This document shows positions 37,232-40,653 of a DNA stretch of 40,653 nucleotides, in pieces. The position numbers and the translations under genes are program-made. Source of the DNA: Azospirillum endophyticum (GTDB lineage: Bacteria; Pseudomonadota; Alphaproteobacteria; Azospirillales; Azospirillaceae); assembly GCF_016595245.1 (NCBI RefSeq), contig NZ_JAENHM010000078.1, forward strand, positions 1 through 40,653. Reading direction: 5' to 3'. Below the pieces are notes generated by a model, which was given only the letters and a program-made list of their open reading frames with translations, was not told where the DNA came from and did not search any database. Position 1 is the first letter of the stretch; each line of letters begins with the position of its first letter.

Positions 37232-38761
37232 TCAACCCTGGCCCAAGGCCATGGCGACATCATGATATCGAGAGGTGACGGTAGTTCGAAGCTCGTCCCT
37301 GAAGATGTAGGGGTTTCGCTCCGGGTTGCGCCACCGGAACTGAGCCTTGGAGCTGGTGACCAGCCGGCGCAGCCCTTTACCGACAGGGTCGCCCTTTGCA
37401 TTCCGACCATAGACCAGCCAGGTTTTCGACTGGCCGGTAGCCGGAGCGCGATACCATCTCCGCATCAAAGGTTTGATGCGAGAGCGGTATTTGTGCGCCA
37501 GCCAGTGCGCCAATTTCCAGAACACGACGGTGTCGATGCGCCGGAACGTGCGCGCCGTGAAGTCGGTGAACTTGTAGAACGCGGCCCAACCCGTCAGTTG
37601 CCGGTTCAGGCTGTCGATCATGTCCACCGAGGCGACCTCATGATTGCCGGAGAGTGCCTCGACCAAGCGATGAGCGAAGGTCTTGGCTTTCTCCTTGGGT
37701 ATGGTGGTGACCACGGACATACGCCCGCTCGATCCCCGCTTGCGAATGATCCGGTGTCCCAGGAAGACGAACCCGTCATCGACGTGGGTGATATGGGTTT
37801 TGCCCATATTCAGCGTCAATTTCAGGCGGTCTTCCAGAAAGGCCCGGCATTCTTCGCGGATGGCTTCGGCATGTGCCTTAGTGCCTTTGACGACGATGAC
37901 AAAATCATCGGCATAACGGCAGTAGGCGACAGCAGGCTTCCATTGCCGGTTCTCTCGAACCGCGATGGGGCGCCCTTGCTGGATGCCGAAGTTCCAGGCC
38001 CAGCGGTCCTTGCGGGCTTTCGCGCTCAGGTATTTCGCCTCCAGCCACGCATCAAACTCATGGAGCATGATGTTGGACAGGAGCGGCGACAGGACGCCGC
38101 CTTGCGGAACCCCTTCGCTCGACGCCACGAACAGGCCACGATCAACGTGACCTGCTTTCAGGAGCCGCCAGAGCAGATCGATGAACCGATCATCCCGTAT
38201 CCGCCGCCGGACGCACCGAAGCAGCAGCCGATGGTGAACCGTGTCGAAGTAACTCGCCAGATCGCCTTCGACGATCCAGCGGCCCCTCGTATCGACATCA
38301 CCATCCTGCAGCTGGAGCTTTACGGTCCGGACAGCGTGATGCACGCTGCGTTCGGGTCTGAAACCGTAGGAGAGGCGGTGGAAGTCGCTTTCCCAGATCG
38401 GCTCCATGGCCATCAGCATCGCACGCTGGACGATGCGGTCTCTCAGGGTCGGGATACCCAGTGGTCGTTTCTTGCCGTTGGCTTTGGGGATATAGATGCG
38501 CTTGACCGGCTGCGGGCGGTAACTCCCCGTCAGCAAGTCCGTCCGCAGGCTGGCCAGATGTTCCGCCAGCTCAGCCTGCATCCGCCGCTTGTCCATTCCG
38601 TCAATGCCCGGTGTCTTGGCGCCGCTCGACGCCAGGACGATCCGGGCAGCTTCGGCAAGCCATTCCCGGTCGGCCATGAGCCGGAGAAGGCGATCGAACC
38701 GACGGTTCGGGTCGCTCTCGGCCCATGTCGCGAGCTTGTGCTGCATTTCCCTGATTATCAA
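37232..38761 (-). CDS. ltrA: Group II intron reverse transcriptase/maturase
   Basis: A 509-residue intron-encoded protein. The reverse transcriptase region (about 50-330) includes TPGIDGM, RIYIPKANGKKRPLGIPTLRD, SYGFRPERS, the VPQGGVLSPLLSNI block and the catalytic RYADDFVIV. The maturase (X) domain follows at about 370-440 (LNRQLTGWAAFYKF). A short C-terminal part has RWRNPERNPYIF; I do not see a clear HNH endonuclease. TTG at 38761 with GAGGTGAAGACC upstream, or ATG at 38746, is the start. It helps the intron splice and retrohome. Confidence 0.92.
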   Translation of the reverse strand: MIIREMQHKLATWAESDPNRRFDRLLRLMADREWLAEAARIVLASSGAKTPGIDGMDKRRMQAELAEHLASLRTDLLTGSYRPQPVKRIYIPKANGKKRPLGIPTLRDRIVQRAMLMAMEPIWESDFHRLSYGFRPERSVHHAVRTVKLQLQDGDVDTRGRWIVEGDLASYFDTVHHRLLLRCVRRRIRDDRFIDLLWRLLKAGHVDRGLFVASSEGVPQGGVLSPLLSNIMLHEFDAWLEAKYLSAKARKDRWAWNFGIQQGRPIAVRENRQWKPAVAYCRYADDFVIVVKGTKAHAEAIREECRAFLEDRLKLTLNMGKTHITHVDDGFVFLGHRIIRKRGSSGRMSVVTTIPKEKAKTFAHRLVEALSGNHEVASVDMIDSLNRQLTGWAAFYKFTDFTARTFRRIDTVVFWKLAHWLAHKYRSRIKPLMRRWYRAPATGQSKTWLVYGRNAKGDPVGKGLRRLVTSSKAQFRWRNPERNPYIFRDELRTTVTSRYHDVAMALGQG

Positions 38762-39397
38762 AGGTCTTCACCTCGTTGGGTCAGATAGTCTGCACTCCAA
38801 GCTGATTGAACTGTCCTCCTTCGCCATGTGACAGGCTTTCCCTGTCGCGGACTACTACGAGGACTCCGCCGGCATGATGGGCATCGGGGCCAACTCCCTT
38901 GGCATTCCATCATGCCTTCCCTCGTTCGTGTGCTGGACGTCCACGCGCTGGGGAGGTTGCCGGTCGCAGTCCTTGTCCTTGCGTCCTGCAAGTCGATGCC
39001 GATGCCATGGTCTGGCTGCGTTCTCCCCATGGCCCCCTCAAGGCGCCTTACGTCTGCGCCTGAGTTCGGACGCCGCCGACATACGTGTCCGGCGGCGACA
39101 TCGGCATTCCGCCTGTTAAGCCGTGTAGGCGAAGGCGACATTTCAGCCCTCGGATGCGGTTTAACCGGTTCGTGTTCCTCAACCTTCCAGCACTTCAGCC
39201 TCGGGGACCATCTTGGCGTAACGGCTTCGCCTCAATCCCCTTTTCCCGCGGGCTACGTCACCCTGCCAGTTGACGGCAGGTCACCGCCGCTTGGGCTCAT
39301 GCCCTCTCACAGCAGAGGGCAAGGCGTTCGTTCAGTTCCTCCTTTCTCTTCAGCATTCCAGACACACGCACCCCGGACCATCCGGGTCGAGGCGCAC

Positions 39398-39809
39398 CGT
39401 ACGTGATGTCGGTGAGCCAGAACTGGTTCGGAGCGGCGGGAGCGAAGTTGCGGTTCAGCAGGTTTGGGGCGATCGGCAGGACGTGGTTGCTGTCGGTGAT
39501 GCAGACCTGGAAGGCTCGGGGACGCCGGGCGCGAAGGCCGTGACGGTGCATGAGGCGTTCGACACGCGCCCGGCTGACGGTTCGGCCCTGCGCCCGCAGG
39601 GCGGCATGGATGCGCGGGGCTCCGTAGCGCTCGCGGTGATCGGCGTGAAGCCGCCGGATGTCATCGAGCAACTGCCGGTTCGCCGCTTTTCGCAGGCTCT
39701 CCGGCCGCGTGCGCCAAGCATAGTAGCCGGATGGCGACACGCCCAGGGCGTCGCAGAGCACCCGAACCGGGTAGTCGTCGCGGCAATTCTCAATGATCCG
39801 GAACCTCAT
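39398..39809 (-). CDS. IS3 transposase OrfB, first exon
   Basis: The N-terminal half of OrfB: MRFRIIENCRDDYPVRVLC, LGVSPSGYYAW, the HTH_21-type HRERYGAPRIHAALR and the first catalytic aspartate in FWLTDITY. The coding sequence stops being transposase at TACG (39398), where the intron begins. Its ATG overlaps the stop of the -1 frame that follows OrfA's poly-A run. Confidence 0.85.
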
Positions 39810-39831
39810 TTCAGAGGCTCCGAGAAAATGC

Positions 39832-40122
39832 TCACAGTTTTTTTTTTAATATGTCCCGCTCCATGCGGACGCGATCCAATTCGCGTTTCAGGCGCGCAAT
39901 CTCCGCCGATTGATCGCCGGCGGCCAGGGGGGCCGGCGCCTGCTTGCTGGGGAGCTGCGCCGGCCCCCCTGGCCCGGAGACGCGCCGCCGCCATGTGCGC
40001 AGCGTCGACGGCTGGATGCCCAACTCCTTGGCCACGTGCTCCAGGGGCTGGCCACTGCTTTCCAGCAGGGCCACGGCCTCCCGCTTGAACTCGTCCGTGA
40101 AAAAGCGCCGTGTCGTCGTCAT
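39832..40122 (-). CDS. IS3 transposase OrfA
   Basis: A 96-residue OrfA with a helix-turn-helix (FTDEFKREAVALL, HVAKELGIQPSTLRTWRRR) and a leucine-zipper helix (EIARLKRELDRVRMERDILK). ATG at 40122 has GGAGAGG close upstream; a GTG at 40128 is possible. It ends at a run of ten A residues; a -1 slip there would extend it by TVSIFSEPLK to a stop overlapping the OrfB ATG, the usual end of relatives. Confidence 0.88.
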   Translation of the reverse strand: MTTTRRFFTDEFKREAVALLESSGQPLEHVAKELGIQPSTLRTWRRRVSGPGGPAQLPSKQAPAPLAAGDQSAEIARLKRELDRVRMERDILKKKL

Positions 40123-40174
40123 GTCCACCTCTCCGCTCCCAGCGGGAGCTTAACAGAAGTGTCCACCAATCCGG

Positions 40175-40653
40175 AGGAGGCTCACTGCGTGACCGGCTGA
40201 TGCAGGACGACATGGTGGCGGCCTTCATCGCTGCCTTCCGGGAGGCGGTTCGGACGGATGGCTAGGAACAGACTGCTGAACAGCGGCGGATGGAAGCCGA
40301 ACTGAGGAAGGTGCGCTAGGATCTCAATGGACTCGACACGACTGCGCGGCAGGGCCAGTTGACCGATCGACTGCACCGGTTGATGATCGAGTTGGAGGAG
40401 ACGGTCGGGTCGTTGGAAGCGGCGCTGGCCTCCCCTCCCCCACCACCGGCACCCCTGCCCGACAATTTGGCGGCCCTCTATCGGGAACGGATCGCCGAGC
40501 TGGCGGCGACACTGGAGGACCCGAACCACCGGATCGAAGCACGCGACCGGCTGCGACCGCTGATCGAGCGGGTGGCGGTACGTTTCAGCACGGCCGGTAC
40601 CCGCAGCGTCGAGATCGAGTTGGAGGGCGATCTGGTGGCGTTGCTCAGCCTCG
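40175..40653 (+). pseudogene. Large serine recombinase, C-terminal remnant
   Basis: One plus-strand frame reads LRDRLMQDDMVAAFIAAF, then EAELRKVR, LTDRLHRLMIELEETVGSLE, LYRERIAELAATLED, RDRLRPLIERVAVRF and SVEIELEGDLVALL. This is the coiled-coil end and beta-strand tail of large serine recombinases found in transposons and prophages. Two in-frame TAG codons (about 40273 and 40318) break it and the catalytic part is missing. It runs off the window. Confidence 0.7.

Larger units (their letters stand above)
37158..39397 (-). mobile_element. Group II intron inside IS3 orfB
   Basis: A retroelement oriented as the host transposase gene. The 5' end on the minus strand is GTGCGCC, matching the GUGYG consensus. 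The 3' end is ...CTACTCCAC, a typical AY end. Domain V lies at 37193-37226 and domain VI just after it. Domain IV contains the reverse transcriptase. About 635 bases (38762-39397) upstream of the protein form ribozyme domains I-III. Both splice sites are fixed by the restored transposase frame. Confidence 0.88.
36693..40170 (-). mobile_element. IS3-family insertion sequence carrying a group II intron
   Basis: Ends: ATGAATGGACAC (36693-36704) and GTGTCCACCAAT (40159-40170) are imperfect inverted repeats (9 of 12 match), each bordered outside by CCGG, a possible 4-bp target duplication. Inside, on the minus strand, are orfA, orfB and a 2240-bp intron within orfB; without the intron the element would be about 1.24 kb, a normal IS3 size. 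The DNA left of it (IS5 remnant) and right of it (serine recombinase remnant) is unrelated, so the target was already a mosaic. Confidence 0.75.

Noticed and set aside
37202..38788. Rightward frame of 528 codons over the intron
   Set aside because: It is antisense to the reverse transcriptase, whose YADD motif and domain order are unambiguous.

Overview
The window comes from a high-GC Gram-negative bacterium. Codon use, the long-helix chemoreceptor and the RibBA type point to an alphaproteobacterium of the Azospirillum/Rhodospirillales kind; that assignment is inferred from style, not from a marker gene. Most of the DNA is two dense catabolic gene clusters, and both edges carry worn mobile-element debris.

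Left edge (1-1140): a small unrecognised protein, a 3' fragment of a LysR regulator and a broken IS701-like transposase fragment.

Cluster A (1141-26821) looks like one regulon built around a FadR/VanR-type GntR regulator at 9509-10201. Rightward genes: a dihydropyrimidinase-like cyclic amidohydrolase with a CobW metallochaperone; an FMN reductase; and a long operon with a polyamine-type binding protein, two luciferase-like monooxygenases, RibBA and a degenerate RibBA paralogue. Leftward genes: an ICL/PEP-mutase-type lyase, an SDR, an ABC importer (ATPase and two permeases) and a HemC paralogue; then an AtzG-like small subunit, an amidase, an aconitase paralogue, a cysteine hydrolase and a RidA protein; then an exported serine hydrolase followed by a chemoreceptor. 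A palindromic motif of the form AACTGTYRACAGTT (perfect at 1141-1154) recurs at eight places. All lie in promoter gaps of these operons, so it is the likely operator. Together the genes suggest sensing, import, oxygenation with its own flavin supply, hydrolytic ring and amide opening, deamination, and final isomerisation and C-C cleavage of an unidentified N-heterocycle or cyclic amide. The set resembles the Rut uracil pathway in enzyme types but is not the rut operon.

Cluster B (27144-36220) is a single leftward operon: a threonine-dehydratase-like enzyme, an M20 amidohydrolase, a polar amino-acid ABC importer (ATPase, binding protein, two permeases), a threonine-aldolase-type lyase, a PatD-type aminobutyraldehyde dehydrogenase and a YheO/DauR-family regulator. 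An 11-bp perfect inverted repeat sits in its promoter. Aldolase plus aminoaldehyde dehydrogenase suggests use of a (possibly N-acylated) beta-hydroxy amino acid with an amino side chain, such as 3-hydroxylysine.

Right edge (36326-40653): an IS5-family transposase remnant; a complete IS3-family element whose orfB is split by a 2240-bp group II intron with its own reverse transcriptase (both splice sites can be placed to the base because the exons rejoin in frame); and a serine-recombinase C-terminal remnant with two stop codons. I saw no rRNA, tRNA or CRISPR array.
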